Origin: Alkaliphilus sp. B6464
GTDB taxonomy: Bacteria; Bacillota; Clostridia; Peptostreptococcales; Natronincolaceae
DNA: 64,000 nucleotides
Direction of reading: 5' to 3'
Assembly (NCBI RefSeq): GCF_018141165.1
Contig: NZ_CP058557.1
Coordinates: 620,001 to 684,000 of the forward strand
Shown: in pieces, positions 36,452-46,609 of the stretch
Position numbering within the stretch: position 1 is the first letter of the stretch
How the letters are laid out: each line of letters opens with the position of its first letter
Translations under genes and position numbers: made by a program
The notes under the pieces: generated by a model
What the model was told of the DNA's origin: nothing
The model's input: only the letters and a program-made list of their open reading frames with translations
The model's database searches: none

Positions 36452-38638
36452 TTAAACCTGCTTAATGCTAAGTGAAATTTTTCCTCTTTCAATATCTAAA
36501 CCAATAATTTTAACTTTAATCTCATCACCAACAGATACAATATCCATTGCATTTTTTACAAATTTATTACTAAGCTCAGAAACATGTACCAGTCCATCCT
36601 GTTTTACACCAATATCAACAAAAGCTCCAAAGTCCACTACATTTCTTACTGTACCTGTCATAATCATATCTAGCTTCAGATCCTCCATCTTTAAAACATC
36701 ACTTCTAAATATAGGTTTTGGCATCTCTTCCCTAGGATCTCTACCTGGTTTTTTTATCTCCTCTATTATATCGTTTAGGGTAAGTATTCCTATACCTAAT
36801 TCATCTGCCAGCATTTTTATTTGATTATCTAATCCTTTTGCTGATGCTTTAGCATACTCAGATATTTTCTCCTCTATATTTTTTAGCTTACCTGCTCTTA
36901 TGTCTTCAGTAGTATACCCAAGCTTTTCTATTAATCCCATAGTTATTTCATAAGACTCTGGATGTACAGCAGTATTGTCTAATGGATTAACTCCATCTGA
37001 AATTCTTAAAAAGCCTGCACATTGTTCAAAGGCCTTACCACCTAATCTTGCCACCTTTGTAAGCTCTTTTCTACTTTTAAACTTTCCGTTTTCTTCTCTA
37101 TATTTTACAATGTTTTTAGCTACGGCAGATGAAATACCAGATACATATTGAAGTAGAGATGGAGTGGCAGTATTTAAATCTACTCCAACACTATTAACGC
37201 AATCCTCCACAACATTTTTTAGTGTTTCTCCTAATTTAGTTTGGTTTAAGTCGTGCTGATATTGACCAACCCCAATGCTTTTAGGATCAATCTTAACTAG
37301 TTCTGCTAAAGGATCTTGTAATCTACGCCCTATTGAAATAGCTCCTCTAATAGATACATCTATATCTGGATATTCTTCAGTAGCTAGTTTTGATGCTGAA
37401 TATACAGAAGCTCCTGCTTCACTGACAATTGTATAATATACATCTTCTCTAACGATTTCTTTTATAGTGTCTGCCACAAGTAGCTCCGTCTCTCTAGATG
37501 CGGTTCCATTACCAATTGGAATTATATCTATATTGTACTTATCTATTAATTCTTTAATAACTTTTTTAGATTCTTCTATCTTGTTATGAGGTGCATTAGG
37601 ATAAGTAGTAGTATAATCTAATAACTTGCCAGTCTCATCTAAAATTGCAATTTTACATCCAGTTCTATAACTTGGATCAATAGCCAAAACCCTAACATCT
37701 TTAACAGGAGAAATTAATAATAAAGGTTTTGTATTTTTACCAAATACTTTTATAGCTTCCTCCTCTGCTCTTTCTGTTAATAGATTTCTAACTTCTCTTT
37801 CTATCGAAGGCGATATTAGTCGTTTATAAGAATCTTCTATAGTCTCTTGTAATACTTCTTTTGTTATTGCTTTGTTATTTGTTATAACCTGCTTTGTTAT
37901 ATATTCTATTATTTCATTCTCCGGACTTAATAACTTTACTTTAAGTTTTTTCTCATTTTCTCCTCTATTTAAAGCTAGCACTCTATGGTTTGCAATTTTA
38001 TTAACAGCCTCATTAAAGTCATAATACATTTCATAAACAGTTTTTTCTTCCTTATCTACTGCCTCGCTTTTAATTGTACCACTTTTAATATTCATATTTC
38101 TTATATTTTCTCTATACTGTGCATTATCGGATATAATTTCGGCTATTATATCTTTTGCTCCGTTTATTGCATCTTCCACAGTACTTACCTCTAACTCCTC
38201 ATTAATAAAGGGCAGAGCCATATCCTCAATAGTTCCCTGCATAACACTTTGCTCTAATATTAACTCGGCTAATGGCTCTAGACCTTTTTCCTTTGCAATG
38301 GTAGCTCTAGTTCTTCTTTTAGCTCTAAATGGTCTATATAGGTCTTCTATTTTCTGAAGCACATCAGCCTCTAATATATCCTTTTTTAATTCTTCCGTTA
38401 ACTTTCCCTGCTCATTAATCAGTCTTATAACTTCTTCTTTTCTAGCTTCTAAGTTTCTTAAATATATAAGCCTGTCATAAAGATCTCTTAAAACCTCGTC
38501 ACTTAATCCGCCAGTCATTTCTTTTCTATATCTAGCAATAAAAGGAATAGTGTTTCCCTCATCTATTAATTGAATAGTGCTGCTTACCTGACTTTCTTTT
38601 ATTCCGAACTCTTTAATCAGTTGTTTTATAATATCCAT
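36452..38638 (-). CDS. tex: Tex-family RNA-binding protein
   Basis: Tex is a conserved nucleic-acid-binding protein linked to transcription. The 728 residues show the full layout: N-terminal helical Tex domain, YqgF-like domain with VLAIDPSYRTGCKIAILDE, a helix-hairpin-helix part (NTATPSLLQYVSGISSAVAK), and a C-terminal S1 domain (MIMTGTVRNVVDFGAFVDIG). Length is normal. It stands alone on the minus strand. Confidence 0.95.
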   Translation of the reverse strand: MDIIKQLIKEFGIKESQVSSTIQLIDEGNTIPFIARYRKEMTGGLSDEVLRDLYDRLIYLRNLEARKEEVIRLINEQGKLTEELKKDILEADVLQKIEDLYRPFRAKRRTRATIAKEKGLEPLAELILEQSVMQGTIEDMALPFINEELEVSTVEDAINGAKDIIAEIISDNAQYRENIRNMNIKSGTIKSEAVDKEEKTVYEMYYDFNEAVNKIANHRVLALNRGENEKKLKVKLLSPENEIIEYITKQVITNNKAITKEVLQETIEDSYKRLISPSIEREVRNLLTERAEEEAIKVFGKNTKPLLLISPVKDVRVLAIDPSYRTGCKIAILDETGKLLDYTTTYPNAPHNKIEESKKVIKELIDKYNIDIIPIGNGTASRETELLVADTIKEIVREDVYYTIVSEAGASVYSASKLATEEYPDIDVSIRGAISIGRRLQDPLAELVKIDPKSIGVGQYQHDLNQTKLGETLKNVVEDCVNSVGVDLNTATPSLLQYVSGISSAVAKNIVKYREENGKFKSRKELTKVARLGGKAFEQCAGFLRISDGVNPLDNTAVHPESYEITMGLIEKLGYTTEDIRAGKLKNIEEKISEYAKASAKGLDNQIKMLADELGIGILTLNDIIEEIKKPGRDPREEMPKPIFRSDVLKMEDLKLDMIMTGTVRNVVDFGAFVDIGVKQDGLVHVSELSNKFVKNAMDIVSVGDEIKVKIIGLDIERGKISLSIKQV

Positions 38639-38753
38639 AAAATTCTCCTCTCTGATTTTTTATAGGGCTATTATATCATAATGATACTTAATTTTATAAA
38701 AAGTTTCAAGAATTCGTCTGATGCTAGTGAATATACTGGCCCATAAGACTATT

Positions 38754-38806
38754 AAAAAACATCCTAGTCTTTAGAATGTTTTTTACACTCTACTAAGACT
38801 AGGATG
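38754..38806 (-). terminator. Terminator of the flagellin-associated FliS-like gene
   Basis: Arms CATCCTAGTCTT and AAGACTAGGATG enclose about 23 bases. On the minus strand the stem is followed by TTTTTTAAT. Confidence 0.75.
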
Positions 38807-38822
38807 CTTCATTATTGTTATT

Positions 38823-39311
38823 TTAACCCTTTTGCCATCTATCATCGTTATTGATTACATAGTCATTAAGCTGGCCCTTTCCGTAGGTCATGCCTGCAAC
38901 AATAGCTGGTCCATTAGTAGATTTTGTACCTACTTGGGAGGATGTTGCAGATACCTCGTCTTTTTCTCCAAGCTCCTGCCATGCTTCATATAGAGGAGTT
39001 ATTACTTTAATAGCTTCCTCCAGCTTTCCTTTATCACATTTCGATTCAGCTTCTGTAACTATTTTATTTAAATAAACATAAATACTTCTTAAGTTATTAG
39101 CAATTTCGAAATCACCTTGAAGGGTCGCTAAAAGCTCAGCTAAAATTTCTCTAATTTTATTAATAGAAATATTTAGCTTGTCTGGACTTTTAGACTCAAT
39201 ATCTTCAATAGCAGTTTTTATTGTATCTATTAGTCCTTCATATACTAACACAACTAGCTGTGCATCGTTGGCATTAGCTACCCGATTAGCTAAGTATTCT
39301 TTTTCTATCAT
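38823..39311 (-). CDS. FliS-like flagellar chaperone, divergent
   Basis: This 162-residue protein has the four-helix FliS pattern (NANDAQLVVLVYEGLIDTIK, then NNLRSIYVYLNKIVTEAE) plus a longer, poorly structured tail. FliS binds newly made flagellin and prevents premature assembly. The ATG at 39311, behind GAGGTGA, is preferred to one six codons upstream. It follows flagellin on the same strand, while a canonical fliS lies with fliD at 55.7 kb, so the two copies may divide the work. It could also serve another flagellar client. Confidence 0.75.
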   Translation of the reverse strand: MIEKEYLANRVANANDAQLVVLVYEGLIDTIKTAIEDIESKSPDKLNISINKIREILAELLATLQGDFEIANNLRSIYVYLNKIVTEAESKCDKGKLEEAIKVITPLYEAWQELGEKDEVSATSSQVGTKSTNGPAIVAGMTYGKGQLNDYVINNDDRWQKG

Positions 39312-39387
39312 TTTTTCACCTCGATACATGTGTATAATTTTATAGTATTAAAACTATACATAAAACATACATTCATGCGGTTTCTAA

Positions 39388-40257
39388 TTAGTTGCCTAAA
39401 AGTTGTAATATAGTTTGCGGTCTCTGGTTTGCCTGAGCAAGCATTGCAGTACCAGCTTGGACTAGAATATTATACTTAGTAAACTCAGACATCTCTAATG
39501 CCATATCAGTATCCTCGATACGAGATAGAGCAGCAGTTAAGTTTTCTGCAGCATTGTCTACATTAGCAATAGTATGCTCTAGCCTATTTTGAGTTGCTCC
39601 TAGTTTTGAACGGCCTTCTGATACTGTTTGAATAGCCTTATCTATTATTGTAATCGCTTTCGAAGCAGACTCATTATCTTTAATTACATTATCACCAGGA
39701 ATAAGAGGTCCAGTAGGATTGTCTGGATCAGGTACCTCTGTTTTTAAAACATCAATTTTTAAGTTTCCAGTTGTGATATCCACAAGGTTAAATTTCATAA
39801 CCTCATTTTCATTGGCGCCGATTTGAAGTTGGATTTCATCAGTAGTGTTACAAATATTTTTACCATTAAATTGAGTAGTCTTTGCTATATTATCTATTTC
39901 CTCTAATAATTCCTGTATTTCATTATTAACAGATTCTATATCATCATCTTTATAAACCCCATTTGAGGTTTGTACAGCTAACTCTCTCATACGTTGGAGC
40001 ATTGCATGAACCTCGTTCATAGCTCCTTCTGCAGTTTGTATTAAAGATATACCATCTAATGCATTTCTTGAAGCTATTTTAAGTCCATTTACTTGGGCTT
40101 TCATCTTTTCTGAAATAGCCATTCCTGCCGCATCGTCTGCAGCACGGTTAATTCTTTTACCAGAAGAAAGCCTCTCCAATACTTTTGCAGATGCATTGGA
40201 GCTTCTATTCAGCATTCTATGTGAATTAAGTGCAGGTATATTATTGTTTATACGCAT
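39388..40257 (-). CDS. hag: Flagellin
   Basis: This 289-residue protein is a compact flagellin. The N-terminal D0/D1 helices (MRINNNIPALNSHRMLNRSS, RLSSGKRINRAADDAAGMAI) and C-terminal D0 (LVQAGTAMLAQANQRPQTIL) are canonical, joined by a short variable middle (about residues 150-205). It is made as the filament subunit and exported by the flagellar apparatus. A sigma-D-type promoter lies about 160 bases upstream, giving a long leader whose ribosome site, AAGGGGGA, is the kind CsrA blocks in Bacillus hag. csrA and fliW are in the window. Confidence 0.98.
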   Translation of the reverse strand: MRINNNIPALNSHRMLNRSSNASAKVLERLSSGKRINRAADDAAGMAISEKMKAQVNGLKIASRNALDGISLIQTAEGAMNEVHAMLQRMRELAVQTSNGVYKDDDIESVNNEIQELLEEIDNIAKTTQFNGKNICNTTDEIQLQIGANENEVMKFNLVDITTGNLKIDVLKTEVPDPDNPTGPLIPGDNVIKDNESASKAITIIDKAIQTVSEGRSKLGATQNRLEHTIANVDNAAENLTAALSRIEDTDMALEMSEFTKYNILVQAGTAMLAQANQRPQTILQLLGN

Positions 40258-40415
40258 TTTGTTTCCCCCTTGAAATTTAAGTTTATATTGTTTTTTTATA
40301 TTAATTCATTTACAACTACAACTCAATCTAAAATTCATATTTCATTGATGCAAGTATTCGTATAGTAAAAATACTATCTACAATAATTAGCTTTAATAAT
40401 TGCTTACTAGAATAG

Positions 40416-40443
40416 TTATCGTCTATTTCTATCAAAATCTTTA
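40416..40443 (-). promoter_or_regulatory. Sigma-D (sigma-28) promoter for flagellin
   Basis: On the minus strand TAAA, 16 bases, GACGATAA, close to the TAAA-N15-GCCGATAA consensus. It lies upstream of flagellin and just after the stop of the FlhB-like gene. Confidence 0.6.
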
Positions 40444-40452
40444 TAGATTTTA

Positions 40453-40752
40453 CTAGTAATATTTAGTGTATTTTGCAGAACCTTTTTTTTGGTCTATATT
40501 TTCTATAAAAATTAGGACTTGAGCCACGATTTCATAAAGCTCTGGCGGTATTTCTGTACCTACTTTAAATTGAAGCAATTCCTTCACCAGCCTTTCATCC
40601 TCGTATATAGCAACATCACTTTCTATTCCTTTTTCTACAATTTTATCTGCCACTGTGCCTAGTCCAGAAGCTGTAATAATAGGGACACTATCTTTTTCTA
40701 AGTCATATTTAAGGGCTACTGCCTGTCTTACCTTGGCTTTTTTCTCCACCAT
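40453..40752 (-). CDS. FlhB-like cytoplasmic-domain protein (YlqH type)
   Basis: This 99-residue protein matches only the soluble C-terminal domain of FlhB, the flagellar export switch (AVALKYDLEKDSVPIITASG, then DVAIYEDERLVKELLQFKVG). The self-cleaving NPTH motif of full FlhB is absent. Similar short proteins (YlqH) are known in Bacillus. It follows the large protein upstream by 12 bases. It may act in export or be a stand-alone binding module. Confidence 0.85.
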   Translation of the reverse strand: MVEKKAKVRQAVALKYDLEKDSVPIITASGLGTVADKIVEKGIESDVAIYEDERLVKELLQFKVGTEIPPELYEIVAQVLIFIENIDQKKGSAKYTKYY

Positions 40753-40764
40753 ATCACTCCTATT

Positions 40765-43401
40765 CTAAATCTTCACATCAAGTAGATTTTTTAGTGTACG
40801 ATGGCTACCTTCAGTTTCTTTAATCATAGAAGTTATATGATTATCTTCATCTATTCTAAAGGATAAATCCTTTAGATCATAACCTAAGTCTTCTAAATAC
40901 TTTTCCAGCTCCTTAGAGTAGCTCTCAACAAGACTCTGGTCATCCTTGTTAGCTAATCCCATCTTCATAACTATATTTTTATAATTAACTGCCACATAAA
41001 TATTTACATTACCCATATTATTTGTATCAAAGTTTAATAGTACAGACATATTCTTCGGATCAATTTTTTTGCTACCCTTTTTATCTCTCATAATATACAT
41101 CTGAAGATTTTTAAGTTGATCTCCCATCATCAATGGAAGCTGCAAAAGCGTATCCTCTCTGTTTAAATGAAGTTGTAGTTCCAAAGAATCCAGTAATTTT
41201 TCAGCACTTTTTTGTAGCGTTGCTCTCTCTCCGCTAGATAAGAAGGATGACTTACTCTCCAACTCTTTAAGCATTCTGGAAAACTCCTCATAAGGCCGTT
41301 CACCTATTTGCTTGCCATCTTTAATATCTCTATTTATTTTTATAAGATTTTTTTTAAGTTCTTCAGAAAGCTTAATAACATCATCATTATTATTTTTATC
41401 AATTAAGTCCAATATCTCATCCAGCTGCTGGCCTATCTGCCTCTCGTTACTTAAAAAAAATGATAAATTTCGAACTTCTTTTAATGTTAAAGGCATTGCA
41501 TTTTTCATTAATAAAGAAATTATGCTATCTCGCCTTTCAGGCGAAATCTGTTTTAGAGCATCCACCATATCTTTCATCTTGTCTACTGCCTCAGCCACAT
41601 GGACAGTATTTTTTAAAGTACTCTCAGTTCCTTCATCCTTTTTGAGTTTATCTCCATTTAAGGAAGTTGCCATATCAGCTAATCTACTTAAGCTTAGCTT
41701 TTCTACTGCTGTACCTTCCTCTGTGGCTATTTGGAGTACATCAGATGTTAAATTATCTGAAACCCTATCTAAACTTTTTTTAGTCATATAGATTTCCTGC
41801 ATATTTATATTATTAAGAGTAATACCATTCTGAAGTAGTGCCTTGGCCATTTCACTTCTATAACCTTCATCCATTATAGGGCCTAATTTATCACCATTAG
41901 ATCTTAAATAAGTTTGAGCAGCTATATCTAGCTCCCATGTTTCATTATTAGCTAGCCTATCTAATATAGCTATTAGATCAGATTCATCTGTTTTAGATAA
42001 TATATCTCCTACACCATCTAAATCACTTAAAGTGTTTATCCATTCCTCAACTGTAATATCCCCATCGAGTAGACTCTGAGAAATATTCAAACTCTCTAAA
42101 GTAGTCGGTAGACTTAGCTTCATATGTAGAGCTAATGTCTTTATATCTATATTCTCAATTAATTCCAATATCTCAAGTCTATTTAAACCTAAACTAATAC
42201 CTTCCTCAGCTACTCCCACCATATTAACAAGCTCTGCAACATCTACCTTCTCTACTATCACACCGGAAGCCATTAATAGAGCAGTTTTCTCGTAGTCCAG
42301 ACTAGAGCCAAGTTCTGCAATTGCGCCCTTTACAGCCATTATTTTCTCTAAATTTTCCTTAGTTAAATCTAATCCTCTAGCTATAACATCCTTTGATAGT
42401 TTTACTAATTCTTCTGTAGCTTTTATGCCCAATTCTTCTAATCGGCCTCGAATATCTTCTTCTATTTGACTAAGATCCCTTTCCGTTACAGAACTGACTG
42501 CACCACTATATGCTCCATATACTTTACTCGCCAGCTGCCCTAGCTTTTCCTCAGCATGTATAGCACCTCTTACCACTGCATTTTTTAGTTTGTATAAGTT
42601 ATCTATAGATGTATCTATTTTATTTTTCAAACTATCAATTATAGTTTTATCTTCTATATTTTCGATATTGTTTAGCTTTGAAAATACAGTATTTATCTCT
42701 TCTATCTTTTCCTTTGTAGGCTCTAGTCCAGCTTTATCTAGAGCCTTAATAATATCTGTAATGTCCTTACCCATCTTGCTTCCATATAAATTATAGGAAA
42801 TTTTTTCAGCTTCCTCTGTAGACATATCTTTTTTTATACCTAAAAATCGTAAAAGTGAAAAAGGCCGCTTTTCTCCCTGTACATTTTGCATTTCCTGTAG
42901 CACTTTTTGAAGTGACTCCTTTTCAAAATCTACATCCTTATCTTTAAGCTTAATAACAGTGTCATAATCTAGCTTTTCGCTTATACTCCCCAGCTGCTCC
43001 TTTGCAGACATGAAGGATAATATATTTTCTTTTGTAATATCTACACCATGGTTATCTAAAGTTTTTACAGCCCAAATACTCTCTTCCTTTTTAGAAATAC
43101 CTAATGAGCTTAAAATATAATCGTATTTACTTTGGGAGTTTTTGATAGACTGTGTCTCTACCACATTAACCATTTGTGACTTTACTATATCTTTTCTATC
43201 TATTACTACAGTATCTCCTATCTCTGCCTTTAATGGCTTATTTAGAGTAATCTCTAATGCTTTTTGGTCTCCGATACTAAGCTTTATTCTATTTTCATTT
43301 ATCTCCAGCAAGGTTCCTTTTATTTTAGAATTGCTGGGTGTTTTCATATATGAATTGATCACATTGCTATATACACCTTTTCTCCATATATTATTATTCA
43401 T
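40765..43401 (-). CDS. Large DUF6240-like protein beside FlhB-like gene
   Basis: This 878-residue protein has no signal peptide or membrane segment and is largely helical. Short repeats of a helix-turn type recur (LGISKKEESIWAVKTLDNHG, LEIINEMKEELGI-like blocks such as ELGIKATEELVKLSKDVIAR). The last 170 residues (QLPLMMGDQLKNLQMYIMRD onward) resemble the C-terminal domain of flagellar hook-length control proteins such as FliK. The ATG at 43401, behind GAGGGTGA, is preferred. With the FlhB-like gene next to it, it suggests a FliK/FlhB-like pair. Its function is not established. Confidence 0.65.
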   Translation of the reverse strand: MNNNIWRKGVYSNVINSYMKTPSNSKIKGTLLEINENRIKLSIGDQKALEITLNKPLKAEIGDTVVIDRKDIVKSQMVNVVETQSIKNSQSKYDYILSSLGISKKEESIWAVKTLDNHGVDITKENILSFMSAKEQLGSISEKLDYDTVIKLKDKDVDFEKESLQKVLQEMQNVQGEKRPFSLLRFLGIKKDMSTEEAEKISYNLYGSKMGKDITDIIKALDKAGLEPTKEKIEEINTVFSKLNNIENIEDKTIIDSLKNKIDTSIDNLYKLKNAVVRGAIHAEEKLGQLASKVYGAYSGAVSSVTERDLSQIEEDIRGRLEELGIKATEELVKLSKDVIARGLDLTKENLEKIMAVKGAIAELGSSLDYEKTALLMASGVIVEKVDVAELVNMVGVAEEGISLGLNRLEILELIENIDIKTLALHMKLSLPTTLESLNISQSLLDGDITVEEWINTLSDLDGVGDILSKTDESDLIAILDRLANNETWELDIAAQTYLRSNGDKLGPIMDEGYRSEMAKALLQNGITLNNINMQEIYMTKKSLDRVSDNLTSDVLQIATEEGTAVEKLSLSRLADMATSLNGDKLKKDEGTESTLKNTVHVAEAVDKMKDMVDALKQISPERRDSIISLLMKNAMPLTLKEVRNLSFFLSNERQIGQQLDEILDLIDKNNNDDVIKLSEELKKNLIKINRDIKDGKQIGERPYEEFSRMLKELESKSSFLSSGERATLQKSAEKLLDSLELQLHLNREDTLLQLPLMMGDQLKNLQMYIMRDKKGSKKIDPKNMSVLLNFDTNNMGNVNIYVAVNYKNIVMKMGLANKDDQSLVESYSKELEKYLEDLGYDLKDLSFRIDEDNHITSMIKETEGSHRTLKNLLDVKI

Positions 43402-43507
43402 CAAAAGTTTCACCCTCAATCTATATTTACTTCTTCTCTCAAATAGTTATCGACATTTAATCAGATTTTCTTTAATTTCTATAATTATATATCCAATGTT
43501 ACAGCCC

Positions 43508-43535
43508 TAATGTATTTCACTTATTTTGCCGATAG
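43508..43535 (+). promoter_or_regulatory. Possible sigma-D promoter for yaaR-like gene
   Basis: TAAT, 16 bases, GCCGATAG resembles a sigma-D promoter. An overlapping TATAAT at 43538 could instead be used by sigma-A. Confidence 0.45.
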
Positions 43536-43571
43536 TATATAATAGAAGGTATAAAGGAAGGTGTTTTGAGA

Positions 43572-44018
43572 ATGGATTCTATTAAAGGCATTGGTCCTGT
43601 AGAAATGGGAAATATAGTTAATACTTCAAATAAAAGATCCGAGGTCCGTAACAGTCAATTTGTCGAAAAGTTTCAAAATATAAAATCAGAGCAAGTAAGA
43701 GATCATTTGGAAAAGTTATTTACTCAAATTACAGCCCAATCAGAAAAGATAAATGAAAAACTCCATCTAAGTGAAGTGATACGATATAAAGGTCTAGTTA
43801 AGGAATTTTTAGATGTGGCGGTAAAAAACTCCCATCAATTTTCTAAACAAAATTTTCTCGATAGACGTGGAAGACATAGAGTTTATTCTGTAGTTAAAAA
43901 TGTTGATAGAGAGCTAGAAGCTATAACTAAGGAGTTTTTAAACAAGGAAGTTGATCGTCTGTCTATTGTTAAACGCCTAGACGATATTCGTGGTATGCTA
44001 CTTGATGTCTTTATGTAA
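43572..44018 (+). CDS. YaaR/DUF327 family protein
   Basis: This 148-residue protein is a DUF327 (YaaR) protein: a basic, helical body with LKEFLDVAVKNS-like and DRRGRHRVYSVVKNVDREL stretches. The ATG at 43572 follows GGAAGGTG; the TTG two codons earlier is rejected. It is divergent from the DUF6240-like gene and is monocistronic. Family members are often near flagellar genes, but no role is proven. Confidence 0.8.
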   Translation: MDSIKGIGPVEMGNIVNTSNKRSEVRNSQFVEKFQNIKSEQVRDHLEKLFTQITAQSEKINEKLHLSEVIRYKGLVKEFLDVAVKNSHQFSKQNFLDRRGRHRVYSVVKNVDRELEAITKEFLNKEVDRLSIVKRLDDIRGMLLDVFM

Positions 44019-44025
44019 AAAATTT

Positions 44026-44060
44026 AGTCCCTTAACTCAAAGGAGTTAAGGGACTTTTTA
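44026..44060. terminator. Bidirectional terminator between convergent genes
   Basis: AGTCCCTTAACTC and GAGTTAAGGGACT are a perfect 13-bp stem with T-run after it. It closes the yaaR-like gene and the chemoreceptor gene. Confidence 0.88.
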
Positions 44061-44068
44061 TTTCTATT

Positions 44069-46426
44069 TTATTCAACTATTTTTTCTTCATATTCTAGAA
44101 TATTATCTTCTACAATATACTCATCTGCTATTTCATCGTATTTATCGGCTTCAACTGTTTCTGTACATGCTACTTCCAAATCTACTTCCTTATATTCACC
44201 CTCTAAATCCTGTATTACTTCTTTATTGTTAGTTGTAATAGAATCTGCTAATATTTCTTCCTCCTGAATATCGTATGCAAAATCATTATCAGTATTTAAA
44301 TTATCCTGTTCACATTCTATAACTAATTGACTATCTTCATCCGCTAAATAAGTCATAGATACTTCATCTTCTATACCACTTATTTTAAACCTGTTTACAA
44401 GCCCTTTTAGTCCTTGGGCCATTTGACTTAATGTATCTGCAGATGTATTCATATGTTGGATAACGGAAGTTTGCTCCTCTGTGCTTGCAAGTATCTCCTC
44501 AGCACCTGCTGCTGTAGCCTGAGCCACGCCAGATACTTCTGTTATTGTATTTTCTACAATAGCAACACCCTGGAATATTTTATCTATATTGGCAGATAGA
44601 CTTCTCATGGCCTCTGCGGACTCATTAGTTTTTTCAACAATTTCATTAAAAGATATTGCAGCTTTATCCGTAACAAGGTTACCTTGCTTTACTCCTTCAG
44701 CACCTTGATCTATAACTTCTACAGCTTTTCTTGTTTCTACTTGAATATTATTAATTAAGGATATAATTTCACTAGATGCATCTTTAGATTGCTCTGCCAG
44801 TTTTCTAACTTCATCAGCCACAACGGCAAATCCTCTGCCGTGTTCTCCAGCTCTAGCCGCCTCTATAGCTGCATTTAAAGCTAATAAATTTGTTTGCTCT
44901 GCTATTTGGGTAATAAGCTGACCTGCCATTCCAATATTTTGAGTATGCTTATCTAAATTTCGTATTAAAGTTGCAGTCGTGCTAGATGCAGTAGTAATAT
45001 TAACCATCATATCCTGTATATTTTTTATATTTTCAGCACCATTTTGTGCTAAACTAGAAGCCGCCTCCGAAGCCTTAACTACCACATTATATCGCGCAGT
45101 CATTTCATCAATCTCATTCACCATATTGCTAATAGCTGTAGCTGTGCCTTCAACACTATTCATCTGATGGGTAGTATCTGATGCCATACTTTCTATAGCT
45201 TGAGAAACTTCCATAGAAGCCTTAGAACTTACTTCAATATTATCATTTAAATCTACAATAAAGCTATTTACTTCATCTGTAGTTCTATTTATTTCACTTA
45301 AAATATCCCCTATAGAAATGGTCATTTCGTTAAAAGCTTCCTGCAGTTGACCTATTTCATTATCTATGGTCACATCAATACGTTCTGTTAGATCTCCATC
45401 TTTTATTTTCATAGCACTATCTACTAATTTTGTAATAGGACGTGTAAATACTGTAGAAAAGATATATGTAACAATCAATGATAAAACTAAAAGTATAGTT
45501 GCAATTATTAAGCTTCTTTTTAAAGACACTCTTGTTTGACCAAGTATTTCATCTTCATTTTGCTCTACTATAACTATCCAATTATTTGTTCTTACTTTAG
45601 ATCCAGTGATTAGGCTCTTTTCTAATTGATTATTTACTCCATATACTACATCATCTTCTGATTTTCCCACCTTTTTCACATCTTCTGAATTTCCATAGAA
45701 AACATTATATCGTCCTAAAACATATTCTGTAGTCAGCCTATGTCCAACAACATATCCATTTTCATCTATGGCATAAGCATAACCATCCTCACCAATTGTA
45801 GCATTCTTTACAAGCTCATTTATTTGGTTCATACCTACCATAACAGCCAGCACCCCTGCCCTTGCGCTAAACTTATTACTAATAGGAACACTGATCATCA
45901 TACCAACCTGACTACCTTTATCAGCTTTAATAGATTGGCTAATAAATAGCTTGCCACTCTTAGCATTTTTAAACCAGTCCATTTCAGATACATTTTCATC
46001 TTTACTACCTAGATTGCTAACAATAACGTTTCCATTTAAATCTATGTATTGAAATCCGATAAAATCCTTATTTTGATAAGCATATCTTTTAAAAACATCT
46101 TCCATTTCATAGCGATCCATTTCAGTAAAATCATTAGTAGATGCAAGTAACTGCATTGTATTCATTACAGATTGTATATATATATCGATTTGGGTCGCTA
46201 TAGAATCTCCGATATTTTTGTTTGTTTCTTCCGCCCTAGTTTTGATATCCCGAGAATCTATATAATATGCAATAATAGTGTTCGAAAGAATTGGAATTAA
46301 TAATAATAGAAATACTATACTCATTAATTTAGTCTTTATGCTTTTTCTTTTTTTATCTTTCCCACTATTATTATTGACTAAATTTTCTGCATACTTCTTA
46401 GACCTTTTAGATACTATCCGCTTCAT
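44069..46426 (-). CDS. Methyl-accepting chemotaxis protein with dCache sensor
   Basis: The 785 residues contain two membrane segments (about 35-57 and 305-325), an outer dCache-type domain between them (GQIVVSNL-like and [16 protein letters not shown] stretches), a HAMP domain, and the signalling hairpin with [20 protein letters not shown]. The ATG at 46426 has GGGGGAT before it; 22 more codons upstream lack a ribosome site. A highly acidic tail of about 95 residues follows the hairpin and is unusual. The ligand is unknown. Confidence 0.9.
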   Translation of the reverse strand: MKRIVSKRSKKYAENLVNNNSGKDKKRKSIKTKLMSIVFLLLLIPILSNTIIAYYIDSRDIKTRAEETNKNIGDSIATQIDIYIQSVMNTMQLLASTNDFTEMDRYEMEDVFKRYAYQNKDFIGFQYIDLNGNVIVSNLGSKDENVSEMDWFKNAKSGKLFISQSIKADKGSQVGMMISVPISNKFSARAGVLAVMVGMNQINELVKNATIGEDGYAYAIDENGYVVGHRLTTEYVLGRYNVFYGNSEDVKKVGKSEDDVVYGVNNQLEKSLITGSKVRTNNWIVIVEQNEDEILGQTRVSLKRSLIIATILLVLSLIVTYIFSTVFTRPITKLVDSAMKIKDGDLTERIDVTIDNEIGQLQEAFNEMTISIGDILSEINRTTDEVNSFIVDLNDNIEVSSKASMEVSQAIESMASDTTHQMNSVEGTATAISNMVNEIDEMTARYNVVVKASEAASSLAQNGAENIKNIQDMMVNITTASSTTATLIRNLDKHTQNIGMAGQLITQIAEQTNLLALNAAIEAARAGEHGRGFAVVADEVRKLAEQSKDASSEIISLINNIQVETRKAVEVIDQGAEGVKQGNLVTDKAAISFNEIVEKTNESAEAMRSLSANIDKIFQGVAIVENTITEVSGVAQATAAGAEEILASTEEQTSVIQHMNTSADTLSQMAQGLKGLVNRFKISGIEDEVSMTYLADEDSQLVIECEQDNLNTDNDFAYDIQEEEILADSITTNNKEVIQDLEGEYKEVDLEVACTETVEADKYDEIADEYIVEDNILEYEEKIVE

Positions 46427-46609
46427 TCTAATCCCCCTTTTACTCTCTCTAAAATGCTTAATTAGGATATTTGCTAAATAAACATAAAACAAATAAATCT
46501 TCTGACTAATACTTCGACGAGAAAGTCCTTTTCCCTTTATTTATCTGACCTTTTTCTATCTCCATAGAAAATATTCAACTATAATTATGTTAGGCTTTAA
46601 TAAATAAAC

